Source: Haemophilus parainfluenzae | Lineage (GTDB): Bacteria > Pseudomonadota > Gammaproteobacteria > Enterobacterales > Pasteurellaceae | Direction: 5' to 3' | Length of the DNA: 64,000 bases | Assembly (NCBI RefSeq): GCF_014931275.1 | Contig: NZ_CP063110.1 | Location: forward strand, 1,844,001-1,908,000 | Shown here: piece after piece, positions 30,000-39,660 of the stretch | Layout of the letters: each line of letters starts with the position of its first letter | Position numbering within the stretch: the first letter of the stretch is position 1 | Translations under genes and position numbers: made by a program | The notes under the pieces: generated by a model | Told to the model about the DNA's origin: nothing | Database searches by the model: none | What the model saw: the letters and a program-made list of their open reading frames with translations, nothing else

Positions 30000-30860
30000 T
30001 TATTTTGTTAATAAATCCAACGCCTCTTGATATTTAGCAACTGTTTTTTCAATCACTTCTTTTGGTACTTTAGGCGCTGGCGGTTGTTTATCCCAACCAC
30101 TTTGCTCTAACCAATCTCGTACAAATTGCTTATCAAATGAGGGCGGATTTGTTCCTTCTTTATAAGTATCAACTGACCAAAAACGACTAGAATCTGGTGT
30201 TAATACCTCATCCATTAAAGTGAGCGTACCATTTTCATCTAAACCAAATTCAAATTTAGTATCACAAATAATAATGCCTTTAGTCAGCGCATATTTGGCA
30301 GCCTCAGTATAAAGTGCAATCGCTTTTTCTCTGACTTGTGCCGCTAACTCTGCGCCAATTGCTTTTTCACATTCTTCATAGCTAATATTGATATCGTGAT
30401 TGCCCACTTCTTCTTTGCTTGATGGTGTGAAAATCGGCTCTGGTAATTTACTTGCCTCAACTAATCCTTCTGGTAATTTCAAACCACAAATGGTGCCCGT
30501 TTGCTTATAATCTTTTAGCCCGCTACCCGTTAAATAACCACGCACGATAGATTCAATTTTTATTGGTTTCAAACGCTTACATACCACTGCACGATCTTTC
30601 ACTAAATCAGCTTCTTCTTTTGGTAACACATCATAAACTGAATCGCTAGTAAAATGAGTCGGCATAATATGGGCTAACTTATTGAACCAAAAATTGGAAA
30701 TTTGAGTCAGAATTTCCCCTTTGCGTGGAATAGGATCATCTAAAATCACATCAAATGCAGACAAACGGTCACTGGCGACCATTAACATCCGTTTATCATC
30801 GATCTCATAAAGATCACGCACTTTTCCCGAATAGATTTTTTTTAGACTAAGTTGTGTCAT
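30000..30860 (-). CDS. purC: SAICAR synthase
   Basis: A 286-residue cytoplasmic enzyme that condenses CAIR with aspartate using ATP in purine synthesis. Motifs are [15 protein letters not shown] (glycine-rich start), [30 protein letters not shown] and [10 protein letters not shown]. The ATG at 30858-30860 with AAGGTG ahead is preferred over a GTG three codons upstream. A near-perfect PurR operator lies 58 bp upstream, so it should be repressed by PurR with hypoxanthine/guanine. This length is that of the non-enteric long form. Confidence 0.95.
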   Translation of the reverse strand: MTQLSLKKIYSGKVRDLYEIDDKRMLMVASDRLSAFDVILDDPIPRKGEILTQISNFWFNKLAHIMPTHFTSDSVYDVLPKEEADLVKDRAVVCKRLKPIKIESIVRGYLTGSGLKDYKQTGTICGLKLPEGLVEASKLPEPIFTPSSKEEVGNHDINISYEECEKAIGAELAAQVREKAIALYTEAAKYALTKGIIICDTKFEFGLDENGTLTLMDEVLTPDSSRFWSVDTYKEGTNPPSFDKQFVRDWLEQSGWDKQPPAPKVPKEVIEKTVAKYQEALDLLTK

Positions 30861-30900
30861 TGCTTGCACCTTTTATTATAAGAATAAAAAATCGGCACGT

Positions 30901-30933
30901 ATTATACCTCATTTCTTACGCAAACGTTTGCTT
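30901..30933 (-). promoter_or_regulatory. purC promoter with PurR operator
   Basis: ACGCAAACGTTTGCTT (30918-30933) matches the PurR consensus ACGCAAACGTTTGCGT at 15 of 16 bases. On the minus strand TATAAT (30906-30901) follows, with the operator over the -35 region, a typical repressing position. Confidence 0.88.
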
Positions 30934-31079
30934 TTTTATCAAAAATTTTTAAAGAAAAGAAATTACAGAGTCATACACCTAAATAAGCTATAGATAACAA
31001 AAGAAAAACAATTTAATTTGAGCTCAATCTGAAAATCAGCGACAATACACCATTATTTAAAACAGAAGAAACAAGACAA

Positions 31080-32663
31080 ATGAGTTATCCATTAGAAGAA
31101 GTGAATAAACGTCGCACATTTGCGATTATTTCCCACCCTGACGCGGGTAAAACCACCATCACCGAAAAAGTATTGTTATACGGCAATGCCATTCAAAAAG
31201 CAGGCTCAGTAAAAGGTAAAGGCTCTGCACAACATGCAAAATCTGACTGGATGGAAATGGAAAAACAACGTGGTATTTCCATTACGACTTCCGTGATGCA
31301 ATTCCCTTACAATGAGTGCTTAGTGAATTTATTGGATACGCCGGGGCATGAGGATTTCTCGGAAGATACCTACCGTACTTTGACGGCTGTGGATAGCTGC
31401 TTAATGGTTATCGATTCTGCAAAAGGGGTTGAAGAACGTACCATTAAATTAATGGAAGTGACCCGTTTACGCGATACGCCAATTATCACTTTCATGAATA
31501 AACTTGACCGTGATATCCGTGATCCAATGGAATTATTAGATGAAGTGGAAAGCATATTAAAAATCCATTGTGCGCCAATTACTTGGCCGATTGGTTGCGG
31601 TAAATTGTTTAAAGGGGTTTATCATTTATATAAAGATGAAACCTATCTTTATCAAAGTGGACAAGGCTCTACTATTCAAGAAGTACGAATCGTGAAAGGC
31701 TTAAATAGCCCTGAATTAGACGCTGCCGTAGGTGATGACTTAGCCCAACAACTGCGTGATGAATTAGAGCTAGTAAAAGGTGCAAGTAATGAATTTGATT
31801 TAGATTTATTCTTAAGTGGTGAATTGACGCCTGTCTTTTTTGGTACTGCATTAGGTAACTTCGGTGTCGATCATTTCTTAGATGGTTTAACCGAATGGGC
31901 ACCTGCACCACAAGCTCGTCAAGCTGATACCCGTAAGGTTTCAGCAGAAGAAGAAAAATTCACTGGTTTCGTGTTTAAAATCCAAGCTAACATGGATCCA
32001 AAACACCGCGACCGCGTGGCTTTCCTACGCGTAGTTTCTGGCAAATATGAAAAAGGCATGAAACTTAAACACGTGCGTATTGGTAAAGATGTGGTTATTT
32101 CTGATGCGCTCACCTTTATGGCGGGAGATCGTACCCATGCCGATGAGGCCTATGCTGGTGATATTATCGGCTTACACAATCATGGCACAATTCAAATTGG
32201 CGATACCTTCACACAAGGTGAAGATCTGAAATTTACCGGCATTCCAAACTTTGCCCCTGAATTATTCCGTCGCATTCGTTTGAAAGATCCGCTTAAACAA
32301 AAACAATTGTTGAAAGGCTTAGTACAACTTTCTGAAGAAGGTGCTGTGCAAGTATTCCGTCCATTAAGCAATAATGATTTGATTGTTGGCGCGGTCGGTG
32401 TATTACAGTTTGACGTGGTTGTTTCGCGTTTGAAATCTGAATATAACGTTGAAGCCATTTACGAAACGGTCAACGTCGCAACGGCTCGTTGGGTGGAATG
32501 TGCGGATAACAAAAAATTTGAAGAGTTCAAACGTAAAAATGAGCAAAACCTAGCATTAGATGGTGGGGATAATCTCACTTATATCGCACCGACTATGGTA
32601 AACCTAAACCTTGCACAAGAACGTTATCCTGATGTGACCTTCTTTAAAACAAGGGAACATTAA
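31080..32663 (+). CDS. prfC: peptide chain release factor 3
   Basis: A 527-residue translational GTPase that recycles RF1/RF2 from the ribosome after termination. GTPase motifs are visible: G1 [10 protein letters not shown]3 DTPGHEDF, G4 FMNKLDRD; the switch region [13 protein letters not shown] is present. RF3-specific features include [19 protein letters not shown]. Length matches E. coli RF3. It is divergent from purC and ends in an inverted uptake-signal pair (32674-32713). Confidence 0.97.
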   Translation: MSYPLEEVNKRRTFAIISHPDAGKTTITEKVLLYGNAIQKAGSVKGKGSAQHAKSDWMEMEKQRGISITTSVMQFPYNECLVNLLDTPGHEDFSEDTYRTLTAVDSCLMVIDSAKGVEERTIKLMEVTRLRDTPIITFMNKLDRDIRDPMELLDEVESILKIHCAPITWPIGCGKLFKGVYHLYKDETYLYQSGQGSTIQEVRIVKGLNSPELDAAVGDDLAQQLRDELELVKGASNEFDLDLFLSGELTPVFFGTALGNFGVDHFLDGLTEWAPAPQARQADTRKVSAEEEKFTGFVFKIQANMDPKHRDRVAFLRVVSGKYEKGMKLKHVRIGKDVVISDALTFMAGDRTHADEAYAGDIIGLHNHGTIQIGDTFTQGEDLKFTGIPNFAPELFRRIRLKDPLKQKQLLKGLVQLSEEGAVQVFRPLSNNDLIVGAVGVLQFDVVVSRLKSEYNVEAIYETVNVATARWVECADNKKFEEFKRKNEQNLALDGGDNLTYIAPTMVNLNLAQERYPDVTFFKTREH

Positions 32664-32726
32664 TTGCAATACGAAGTGCGGTCAAAATTTATAGTGAATT
32701 AAGTACCGCACTTTATGAGAAATAAA

Positions 32727-33143
32727 ATGAAAAAACGACACTTCATCTGTATCGTTCTTATACTAGTTGTTGCATTCAGCTGGCGATGGCGTAATGTTTG
32801 TCGAGATATGGAATATTCGATGAACTCGACTAATCATTGTGTAAACCACAGTTTTCCAAAATTCAAGCGTAATATTTCTGTTTGTGCAGGTTTCATTCCT
32901 AATGGGTTTTCACTTAATTTGGGTTATCGTGCCACAGTTTTTGTGTTTGATCTTAATAAGAATTTGCTTGGCTTTTACGATCTTGGCGAAGAATACATGG
33001 ATGGAATAGGAGATAAGTCTGGTCCATACGTCGATGAAGACACTTTTGATCTTGGCTTACTGGGACAAGGTAGTGAATTTGATACAACACCATGGTTTCA
33101 TCGCCGATTAGAAGCAAAACTTATCGAGAGAATGTGTAAATAA
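32727..33143 (+). CDS. small hypothetical exported or membrane-anchored protein
   Basis: A 138-residue protein I do not recognise. The N-terminus (MKKRHFICIVLILVVAFSWRW) is a signal peptide or single membrane anchor; the rest is soluble, with five further Cys residues at about 25, 39, 53 and near the C-terminus, which would suit disulfides if it is periplasmic. An ATG at 32715 gives four extra residues; neither start has a good SD, and the prfC terminator hairpin ends right before it. A late ACCACCW-like motif is not seen. The length and exported character suggest a small envelope protein; function unknown. Confidence 0.6.
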   Translation: MKKRHFICIVLILVVAFSWRWRNVCRDMEYSMNSTNHCVNHSFPKFKRNISVCAGFIPNGFSLNLGYRATVFVFDLNKNLLGFYDLGEEYMDGIGDKSGPYVDEDTFDLGLLGQGSEFDTTPWFHRRLEAKLIERMCK

Positions 33144-33162
33144 TATTTTAAACAAAAATAAA

Positions 33163-33196
33163 ACAAAGTGCGGTTAAATTTAATCGCATTTTTTAT
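33163..33196. terminator. bidirectional terminator before the tRNA cluster
   Basis: AAAGTGCGGTTAAA pairs with a degenerate partner TTTAATCGCATTTTTT, giving a hairpin with A- and T-runs on both sides, between the hypothetical gene and convergent tRNA-Gln. Confidence 0.6.
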
Positions 33197-33219
33197 ACAA
33201 AAGAAATTGAAAAATAAGA

Positions 33220-33294
33220 TGGCTGGGGTACTAGGATTCGAACCTAGGGATGCCGAGATCAAAACCCGGTGCCTTACCGCTTGGCGATACCCCA
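33220..33294 (-). tRNA. tRNA-Gln (anticodon TTG)
   Basis: A 75-nt cloverleaf on the minus strand, starting TGGGGTATCGCCAAGC and ending in an encoded CCA. The anticodon loop TTTTGAT carries TTG; the T-arm is GGTTCGAATCC. Third in a Met-Leu-Gln operon. Confidence 0.96.
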
Positions 33295-33321
33295 ACTACT
33301 ATTTGACTGCAAGCTGATAAA

Positions 33322-33406
33322 TGGTGCGGGACGAGGGACTTGAACCCACACACCTCTCGGCGCCAGAACCTAAATCTGGTGCGTCTACCAATTTCGCCAG
33401 TCCCGC
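33322..33406 (-). tRNA. tRNA-Leu (anticodon TAG)
   Basis: An 85-nt class II tRNA starting GCGGGACTGGCGAAATTGG, with a long variable arm (GGCGCCGAGAGGTG region), anticodon stem CCAGA/TCTGG around TTTAGGT (TAG) and encoded CCA. Confidence 0.96.
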
Positions 33407-33411
33407 AAACT

Positions 33412-33488
33412 TGGTGGCTACAGCGAGATTCGAACTTGCGACCCCAACATTATGAGTGTTGTGCTCTAACCAACTGAGCTATGTAGCC
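33412..33488 (-). tRNA. tRNA-Met, elongator (anticodon CAT)
   Basis: A 77-nt tRNA starting GGCTACATAGCTCAGTTGG with anticodon stem CAACA/TGTTG around CTCATAA (CAT), encoded CCA. The full pairing at the top of the acceptor stem and close likeness to E. coli metT/metU mark it as elongator, not initiator. First gene of the tRNA operon. Confidence 0.95.
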
Positions 33489-33523
33489 ATCATTTGCTTT
33501 ACCTTATCGGCTTTGCGGGGCGT

Positions 33524-33552
33524 ATTATCCTGATTTGACCTATTCTCGTCAA
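33524..33552 (-). promoter_or_regulatory. tRNA operon promoter with GC-rich discriminator
   Basis: On the minus strand TTGACG (33552-33547), a 17-bp spacer and GATAAT (33529-33524) are followed by ACGCCCCGC, the GC-rich discriminator typical of stringently controlled stable-RNA promoters. Confidence 0.75.
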
Positions 33553-33611
33553 TCATTTTTTTGCAAAAAACGGATTTTTTGATTTAGTTGATTATAAATA
33601 AAACGCTTTTG

Positions 33612-34355
33612 CTATTTTTTGTTCACATCAAGAACGGAGATCATTCCAACAAAACGCTTCCAATGCAAGGTGTTAAATTGCCCTGGAATGTACCAATTAG
33701 ATATTGTTCCATCAAGATATAAGGCGTCATGACAACCTATTTTCAGCAAACCTTGGCTTAAGGTATAAAGGTTAGGCTCACCTTTTATCGTCATCAAGAA
33801 AAGTAATTCATTTTGCTTCGTCAAACACACTGCATTGCGCTTATGATAGCTTTCTAGGCTAGCTCGAAATTGCGGATTCATTTTTCCATGAATAATCAAC
33901 ATCGGGCCTGATTGCAATGCAAAATCTGGTTTGAGTTTGCTTTTTTGATACGCAGCGGTTGTTAAAATATAGGGTTTATTTCCAGCAATGGCAAACACGC
34001 CATTAGGCTGCACATGGAAATTACCCTTACCTGATTTTGTATTTAACGCATTGAGCTCTTTTCCTTGCTCAATCCATAATCCTGCAGGCACATTATTCAT
34101 GCTATAAATGCCTGCATTCATGACCATTTTCACGTTATAGCTATCTTCTAGGGCATTTTTGAGGCGCGTTAAACTTTGATAATCGTTACCTTCAGCATCT
34201 TTCCAATGTAGCTGCACTTCTTCAGGTTTAGCTTGGAAAATCCCGTAAGTAATATTGCCATCATTAAAGGTTCGATATTCAGCTAGGGCTGATACACTCA
34301 TCAGTAGCGATGAGCCACCTAAAAGTGCGGTCAAAAATCTAATCGTTTTTTTCAT
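33612..34355 (-). CDS. exported phosphodiester-glycosidase-family protein (YigE-like)
   Basis: A 247-residue protein with a signal peptide ([25 protein letters not shown], cleaved near 25) and the NAGPA/phosphodiester glycosidase domain seen in YigE-type proteins: [40 protein letters not shown] and [15 protein letters not shown]. Some members remove N-acetylglucosamine phosphodiesters; function in this group is not known. Periplasmic by signal peptide. It overlaps the 3' end of hemA by 17 nt, so they are probably one transcript. An uptake signal encodes part of the signal peptide. Confidence 0.83.
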   Translation of the reverse strand: MKKTIRFLTALLGGSSLLMSVSALAEYRTFNDGNITYGIFQAKPEEVQLHWKDAEGNDYQSLTRLKNALEDSYNVKMVMNAGIYSMNNVPAGLWIEQGKELNALNTKSGKGNFHVQPNGVFAIAGNKPYILTTAAYQKSKLKPDFALQSGPMLIIHGKMNPQFRASLESYHKRNAVCLTKQNELLFLMTIKGEPNLYTLSQGLLKIGCHDALYLDGTISNWYIPGQFNTLHWKRFVGMISVLDVNKK

Positions 34356-35661
34356 TTAAAGGATGGGTTAAATGCAAAGCATTGGAAAAGGCATGCAAAC
34401 CTTCCGCATTACCGGATTTCATCATGGCTTGCATGGTTTGGGTTGGTGCATGAATGAGTTTATTCATTAATTTATAACTTAATTCTTGCAAAATTTTTTC
34501 AGCATTCTCACCTTGTTGAATTTGGTGTAAGGCTTTTTCGAGTAATTCTTGTCGAGTATTCTCCGCCTCATCACGATAATGACGAATCAAATTAGAGAAC
34601 TGATGAACCTTCAACCACTCGAAGAAATCCGTGCATTCTTGTGTAATGATGTCTTGCGCTTGCTCTGATGCTTGCTCACGTTGAGAAAGATTGCGTTGAA
34701 TAATATCTTGCAAATCATCTACGGTGTAATGATACACACTTTCTAATTCCGAGACGTTTTCATCAATATCACGCGGCACCGCAATATCCACCATCAAAGT
34801 CGGTTTAAATTGGCGTGCTTTTTCCGCAATTTCAGCCATTGCTTTGGTGATTAAAACATTCGGACTGCCTGTTGAGCTGATAACAATATCCGCTTGATTT
34901 AGTGGTGTTTGCAACTCATCGAGAGAATACACTTCTATCGGTGTATTAGATGCTAAGTTTTCCACCAACTGTTCAGCGCGAGATAAAGTGCGGTTAGCAA
35001 TCATCAATTTTTTTACACCATGGCGTAATAAATGACGGCTTACCAATTCAATGGTTTCCCCTGCCCCAACGAGCAAAATTTGTAATTCACGTAAAGATTC
35101 AAAAATTTGACGTGCCAAACTACAAGCTGCATAAGCCACCGATACAGCGCTTTCACCAATATTGGTTTCAGTGCGTACACGTTTTGCTGTAGCAAAGGTT
35201 TTTTGGAACAAACGAGAAAGCGTGCTTGAAAGCGGAATATTCGCCGCTTGATAATAATCTTCACTGATTTGGAACGCTTGTTTCACCTGTCCTAAAATTT
35301 GCGGCTCACCCAAAATTAATGAATCCAAACCACAGGCCACTCGCATTAAATGATTCGCTGCTTGTTGATTTTGATGTGTGTAAATACTCTTATTTAATTC
35401 ATCGACAGAAAGCTGATGAATATTAGCAAACCAATTTGTACAGTTCGTTTGCCATTGCTTACACTCTTGGGGTGAAATTTGACGATGGTGAAGATAAATC
35501 TCTGTACGGTTACAGGTAGAAAGAATAACCGCACTTTCTGCCAAATCTTGTTGGTGAATTTGTTGTAAGGCAAGCTGCCGCTTTTCTTCAGAAAAAGCGA
35601 CTTTCTCACGAACAGCAACAGAAGCCGTTTTATGATTAATGCCAAGAACAAGAAGGGTCAT
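34339..35661 (-). CDS. hemA: glutamyl-tRNA reductase
   Basis: A 440-residue cytoplasmic enzyme reducing glutamyl-tRNA to glutamate-1-semialdehyde with NADPH, the first committed step of C5 heme synthesis. The N-terminus is [20 protein letters not shown]; the catalytic Cys is C50 in STCNRTEIY. The NADPH domain shows [15 protein letters not shown] and the C-terminal helical dimerisation domain spans about 330-420. Complete heme synthesis is of interest because H. influenzae lacks it but H. parainfluenzae does not; one gene alone cannot decide. It overlaps the YigE-like gene. Confidence 0.96.
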   Translation of the reverse strand: MTLLVLGINHKTASVAVREKVAFSEEKRQLALQQIHQQDLAESAVILSTCNRTEIYLHHRQISPQECKQWQTNCTNWFANIHQLSVDELNKSIYTHQNQQAANHLMRVACGLDSLILGEPQILGQVKQAFQISEDYYQAANIPLSSTLSRLFQKTFATAKRVRTETNIGESAVSVAYAACSLARQIFESLRELQILLVGAGETIELVSRHLLRHGVKKLMIANRTLSRAEQLVENLASNTPIEVYSLDELQTPLNQADIVISSTGSPNVLITKAMAEIAEKARQFKPTLMVDIAVPRDIDENVSELESVYHYTVDDLQDIIQRNLSQREQASEQAQDIITQECTDFFEWLKVHQFSNLIRHYRDEAENTRQELLEKALHQIQQGENAEKILQELSYKLMNKLIHAPTQTMQAMMKSGNAEGLHAFSNALHLTHPLNEKND

Positions 35662-35796
35662 AAAAACCTAATAAAAACAACCGCACTTTTATGAATAGGC
35701 GGCTTAAGTAGAAAGTAAAAGTTTCGCTATTTTAATGAATTGTTGAGAATTGAGCAAATTTCAAGAGAAAAAACTCAAATAAATAACTAAAACGAG

Positions 35797-36498
35797 TTAA
35801 AACTTATCTTTAGCTAAACGCCATTGTGTAAATTCGTCTAAATTTTTTGCTTGTAAAAACGGGTTAATTTGTTTCTCTAATCCAATTGTTGTCGGCAAAC
35901 TCGGCTTGCCCTCTGCCCGATAACGCTCCACTAAAACACGTTGATTTTCAATCGCACTTTTATCTGTCAATACGGTTTCCGCAAAAGCTAAATTGCCCAG
36001 CGTATATTCATGAGCCGGGCAAACCACGGTTTCATCTGGTAATTGGTTAAAACGTTGCATAGATTCAAACATTTGAGCAAAATTTCCCGTGAATACGCGT
36101 CCACAACCACCAGAAAATAACGCATCACCGCAAAATAGATGCCCATCCACCAAATAACTGACATGCCCTGCCGTATGACCACCGCTTGGCAAAACTTCAA
36201 TATGATAATGTGCCGTATTAATCACACCACTATCCACGATATTGGTTGCCCCTTTATTTGCACATTCTGTTGGACCGAAAACAGGCACATTGGGATAATA
36301 CTGCTTAAACTCCGCGACACCTTGCACATGATCATCATGATTATGGGTTAATAACACCGCTTCTACGTCTAACTTATGGGACTCTAAGTACGGAATTAAA
36401 CGGGTTATTTCTGGGATATCAATCACAATTACGGGAAAATTTTCTCGTCTATAAAGCCAAATATAGTTATCATTGAACGCAGGAATAGGAGCTAGCAT
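35797..36498 (-). CDS. gloB: hydroxyacylglutathione hydrolase (glyoxalase II)
   Basis: A 233-residue metallo-beta-lactamase-fold enzyme that hydrolyses S-lactoylglutathione to lactate and glutathione, finishing methylglyoxal detoxification. The binuclear-metal motif [12 protein letters not shown] is clear, with [23 protein letters not shown] and VCPAHEYT. Somewhat shorter than E. coli GloB (about 251 aa) but with all motifs. Its start codon lies 10 bp from that of the divergent methyltransferase gene. An mgsA gene is in the same window (55800). Confidence 0.94.
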   Translation of the reverse strand: MLAPIPAFNDNYIWLYRRENFPVIVIDIPEITRLIPYLESHKLDVEAVLLTHNHDDHVQGVAEFKQYYPNVPVFGPTECANKGATNIVDSGVINTAHYHIEVLPSGGHTAGHVSYLVDGHLFCGDALFSGGCGRVFTGNFAQMFESMQRFNQLPDETVVCPAHEYTLGNLAFAETVLTDKSAIENQRVLVERYRAEGKPSLPTTIGLEKQINPFLQAKNLDEFTQWRLAKDKF

Positions 36499-36508
36499 AA
36501 ATTACCTT

Positions 36509-37225
36509 ATGAAAATAGGATTAACATTGAATTGGAAAGCCAAATGGCACAAACCACTTCTTTCACCTGAAAGTTGGCAAGCGTTACCGCAAGGTGAAAC
36601 CTATTGTAACGTATTAACCGATTATTTTGCCCAATGGACACCAAAAATTTTAGGCTATCAAATTCTGAAAGTCGGCGCCTTAAGTGGCGAAATCGCCTTT
36701 GACTTGCCTTTACGTCACCAAATTGTATTAGCTGAAAAAACAGCGTATTTTCCTACCGCACTTTTAAATGAAAGTGATAGCTTACTCCAAGCATCGCCAT
36801 TAGCCTTGCCTTTTATTGAAAAAGAAATGGATGCCTGCTTGTTGGCAAACACCTTAAATTTTGCGCAAGATCCTCACCAAATATTGCGTGAAGCTCATCG
36901 TGTTTTAAAGGATGATGGCTGGATTTTCATCACGTTATTTAATCCGATGAGTCCATTACTTTTCAAACCGAAGTTAGGTAACTTCAAATTCCGACAATAT
37001 GCTACTTGGCGAGTCATTGACTGGTTATCGTTATTAAATTTTGATGTGATTACAGAAGAAAGGCTATCTATAAAACAAGAAAAGACCACGCTCTGCTCTC
37101 CGCTCACCGTGATCATCGCCCAAAAACGAACCTATCCCTTAACACTGAATCCGGAGAAAGCACGGTCAAAAATGCCGGCGTTTTTAGAGCCGGCAGGTGC
37201 ATTTAAAGAAATCAGAACAGAATGA
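36509..37225 (+). CDS. SAM-dependent methyltransferase, YafS-like
   Basis: A 238-residue cytoplasmic class I methyltransferase. The core shows an SAM-fold with the ...LPFIEKEMDACLLANTLNFAQDPHQILREAHRVL segment (motifs III-IV) and WIFITLFNP. It is the neighbour of gloB in many Gammaproteobacteria (YafS), which supports the name; the substrate is unknown. The ATG at 36509 is preferred over the one at 36473, which would overlap gloB's start. SD is weak. The glycine-rich SAM loop is atypical (KVGALSGEIAFDLPL). Confidence 0.8.
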   Translation: MKIGLTLNWKAKWHKPLLSPESWQALPQGETYCNVLTDYFAQWTPKILGYQILKVGALSGEIAFDLPLRHQIVLAEKTAYFPTALLNESDSLLQASPLALPFIEKEMDACLLANTLNFAQDPHQILREAHRVLKDDGWIFITLFNPMSPLLFKPKLGNFKFRQYATWRVIDWLSLLNFDVITEERLSIKQEKTTLCSPLTVIIAQKRTYPLTLNPEKARSKMPAFLEPAGAFKEIRTE

Positions 37226-37564
37226 TTATTCTGTCACTTCTTTGATTACTGCTGAAGATGCATTATTCATTACAGACTCAACGCCTTTTTCTGCTGCAGC
37301 TTGAGAAGAATAATATTGGCTACGGCCAATTTCTTGGTGGTTAGCCGCTTTTAAAATGAAGTAAGGTTTGTCATTTTTCGCTACGCGATATTCAAAGTTT
37401 TTCGCATCCACACCATTTTTTTGTACTGAAGCAATACCGTTTTCAGCTGATGCTTTTGTTTTATAAAGTTCGCTAGTTAAAATAACTTGTCCGTTTGCTG
37501 CTTTTAAGTTGAACATAAATTGTCCGTCTTTAGCCACTTTTAATTCATAAAATCCTTGAGCCAT
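37226..37564 (-). CDS. YegP/DUF1508 family protein
   Basis: A 112-residue protein made of two tandem DUF1508 repeats (about 1-55 and 56-105); each begins with F-Y/F-E/F..K and contains 'FNLKAANGQVI..SE.Y'-like and 'FILKAANHQEIGRSQYY'. The family folds as two beta-alpha-beta-beta units; its role is unknown, though it is widespread and often abundant. The ATG at 37562-37564 follows GGGAG. Single gene; divergent from ycaO across 180 bp. Confidence 0.88.
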   Translation of the reverse strand: MAQGFYELKVAKDGQFMFNLKAANGQVILTSELYKTKASAENGIASVQKNGVDAKNFEYRVAKNDKPYFILKAANHQEIGRSQYYSSQAAAEKGVESVMNNASSAVIKEVTE

Positions 37565-37743
37565 AATGTCTCCCAATTGATTGATTTGTTTATAATTTTA
37601 CCTACACAGAAAATGCCTTTCTGCGCCAGGCTAATTTACCCTTAAAAATAAAGGAAAACAAGAGCTAAAGCGTATAAATTTTATGCTTGATTAGCCCACT
37701 AAACTCCCCTATGATGCGGGAGCTTTTTATAACAGGAACAATT

Positions 37744-39507
37744 ATGACTGAACAAACATTTATTCTCGGCAAAGATGCCGCACTTGAAGACAGTATTTCA
37801 AAATTTCAACAAAAATTGACCGCACTTGGTTTCAATATCGAAGAAGCCTCTTGGCTTAATCCTGTACCAAATGTCTGGTCTGTACATATTCGTGATAAGG
37901 ATTGCCCACAATGTTTTTCTAACGGTAAAGGTGCAAGCAAAAAAGCAGCGCTAGCCTCTGCATTAGGTGAATATTTCGAACGTCTTTCCACCAACTATTT
38001 CTTTGCCGATTTCTATTTAGGGCAAGAGATTGCCAATGGCGATTTCGTCCATTATCCCACTGAAAAATGGTTTCCAATTGAAGATGAAGCCCTTTTACCA
38101 AAAGGGATTTTAGATGATTATTTATGGGATTATTTCGATCCAAATCAAGAACTAACCCCTGAATTGCTTGTGGATCTGCAATCCGGTAATTACGATCGCG
38201 GTATTGTCGCGATGCCTTATGTGCGCCAATCCGATCAAGAAACCGTCTATATTCCACAAAGTATCATTGCGAATTTGTACGTCTCTAATGGGATGTCCGC
38301 TGGTAACACAAAAAATGAAGCACGCGTGCAAGGGCTTTCAGAAGTTTTTGAACGTTACGTAAAAAATCGTATTATTGCAGAAGCAATCAGTCTTCCTGAA
38401 ATTCCAAAATCTGTGATGGATCGCTATCCATCCATTCAAGCCTCTATTGCAAAATTAGAGGAAGAAGGCTTCCCAATTTATGCCTTTGATGCGTCACTAG
38501 GTGGCAAATATCCTGTCATTTGTGTTGTGTTGCTTAACCCAAATAATGGCACTTGCTTTGCTTCTTTTGGTGCACATCCAAACTTTCAAGTGGCATTAGA
38601 GCGTACCGTAACGGAGCTTTTACAAGGTCGCAGCTTAAAAGATCTCGATGTATTCTCGCCTCCATCATTCAATAATTATGATGTGGCGGAGCATGCTAAC
38701 CTTGAAACACACTTTATTGATTCTAGCGGTTTAATTTCTTGGGATTTATTTAAAAATACGCCAGATTATGAATTTGTAGATTGGGATTTCTCAGGTTCAA
38801 CGCAAGAAGAATATGAAAACTTGATGGCAATCTTTAATGCAGAGGAAAAAGAAGTCTATATCATGGATTACAACCATTTAGACGTTTACGCTTGCCGCAT
38901 TATCGTACCAGGCATGTCTGATATCTATCCTGCTGATGACCTCATTTATGCCAATAATAATATGGGTATGGACTGGCGTGAGATCTTATTGGATCTACCA
39001 CACCATCATCATGATGCTGAAACTTATGAAGAATTATTAGCAGAATTAGATGAGCAAGATATTGACGACGCTACACGCGTTCGCGAATTTATCGGTATCG
39101 TTGCACCAAAAGCAAGCGGTTGGACAACATTACGTGTTGGTGAACTTAAATCCATGCTTTACTTAGCATTAGGTGAATTAGAATTAGCCTTAGATTGGGC
39201 AAACTGGACGATGAATATGAACAGCTCTGTATTTACACCAGAGCGTGCAAATTACTATCGTGCCTTAATCAGCATCATTGAATTGCATTTAGACAATACT
39301 CGCGATCCACAACAATATCGCACTGTATTTGAAAGAATGTATGGCAAAGAAGCTGTTCAACAAGCTTGGGCGGCAGTAGCAGAAAAAGGTAACCCGTTCT
39401 ATAACTTGCCAGCCAGCGATGAAACGCTTGAAAACTTCAAAGAACACCAAGCTTTACTTGGTGCTTATGCGAAATTACAAAAAGCCAAACGAGAAAATTG
39501 GAAATAG
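37744..39507 (+). CDS. ycaO: YcaO, ribosomal S12 methylthiotransferase accessory factor
   Basis: A 587-residue protein of the ATP-binding YcaO superfamily, matching E. coli YcaO in length and layout (YcaO core about 45-390, then a C-terminal TPR-like region about 440-580). ATP/Mg-binding glutamates appear as LGEYFERLS and LSEVFERYVK. E. coli YcaO assists RimO in beta-methylthiolating ribosomal protein S12; true peptide cyclodehydratases of this superfamily sit in RiPP clusters, but there is no precursor or dehydrogenase here, so the housekeeping role is more likely. The start MTEQTFILGKDAALEDS follows AACAGGAAC. An uptake signal near the start encodes LTAL. Confidence 0.93.
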   Translation: MTEQTFILGKDAALEDSISKFQQKLTALGFNIEEASWLNPVPNVWSVHIRDKDCPQCFSNGKGASKKAALASALGEYFERLSTNYFFADFYLGQEIANGDFVHYPTEKWFPIEDEALLPKGILDDYLWDYFDPNQELTPELLVDLQSGNYDRGIVAMPYVRQSDQETVYIPQSIIANLYVSNGMSAGNTKNEARVQGLSEVFERYVKNRIIAEAISLPEIPKSVMDRYPSIQASIAKLEEEGFPIYAFDASLGGKYPVICVVLLNPNNGTCFASFGAHPNFQVALERTVTELLQGRSLKDLDVFSPPSFNNYDVAEHANLETHFIDSSGLISWDLFKNTPDYEFVDWDFSGSTQEEYENLMAIFNAEEKEVYIMDYNHLDVYACRIIVPGMSDIYPADDLIYANNNMGMDWREILLDLPHHHHDAETYEELLAELDEQDIDDATRVREFIGIVAPKASGWTTLRVGELKSMLYLALGELELALDWANWTMNMNSSVFTPERANYYRALISIIELHLDNTRDPQQYRTVFERMYGKEAVQQAWAAVAEKGNPFYNLPASDETLENFKEHQALLGAYAKLQKAKRENWK

Positions 39508-39526
39508 GCAATTTTCTCTCAATCAT

Positions 39527-39549
39527 AAGGCGGACTTCATGTCTGCCTT
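39527..39549 (+). terminator. ycaO terminator
   Basis: AAGGCGGAC (39527-39535) pairs with GTCTGCCTT (39541-39549) with one mismatch; followed by ATTTATT. Confidence 0.55.
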
Positions 39550-39620
39550 ATTTATTTCCACATTAAAAAACTGCTTTAAAATCAACCGCACTTTTCACAC
39601 AAAAATGCTTAAATTTATGC

Positions 39621-39626
39621 TATAAT
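39621..39626 (+). promoter_or_regulatory. gyrA extended -10 promoter
   Basis: TGCTATAAT (TG extension then TATAAT at 39621-39626) lies 35 bp upstream of the gyrA ATG; the -35 region is weak, so the extended -10 is probably what supports initiation. Confidence 0.6.
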
Positions 39627-39660
39627 CCGTCACAATTTTTTGATCAAAAAAGGAATAAAA

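Noticed and set aside
30861..30869. GTG start of purC at 30869
   Set aside because: It places the start codon over the SD; ATG at 30860 fits better.
37668..37688. Imperfect AT-rich palindrome upstream of ycaO
   Set aside because: Several mismatches and no matching regulator; kept out as likely chance in AT-rich DNA.
37744..39507. YcaO as part of a peptide-modification (RiPP) cluster
   Set aside because: No precursor peptide, dehydrogenase or exporter is adjacent; layout matches housekeeping E. coli YcaO.
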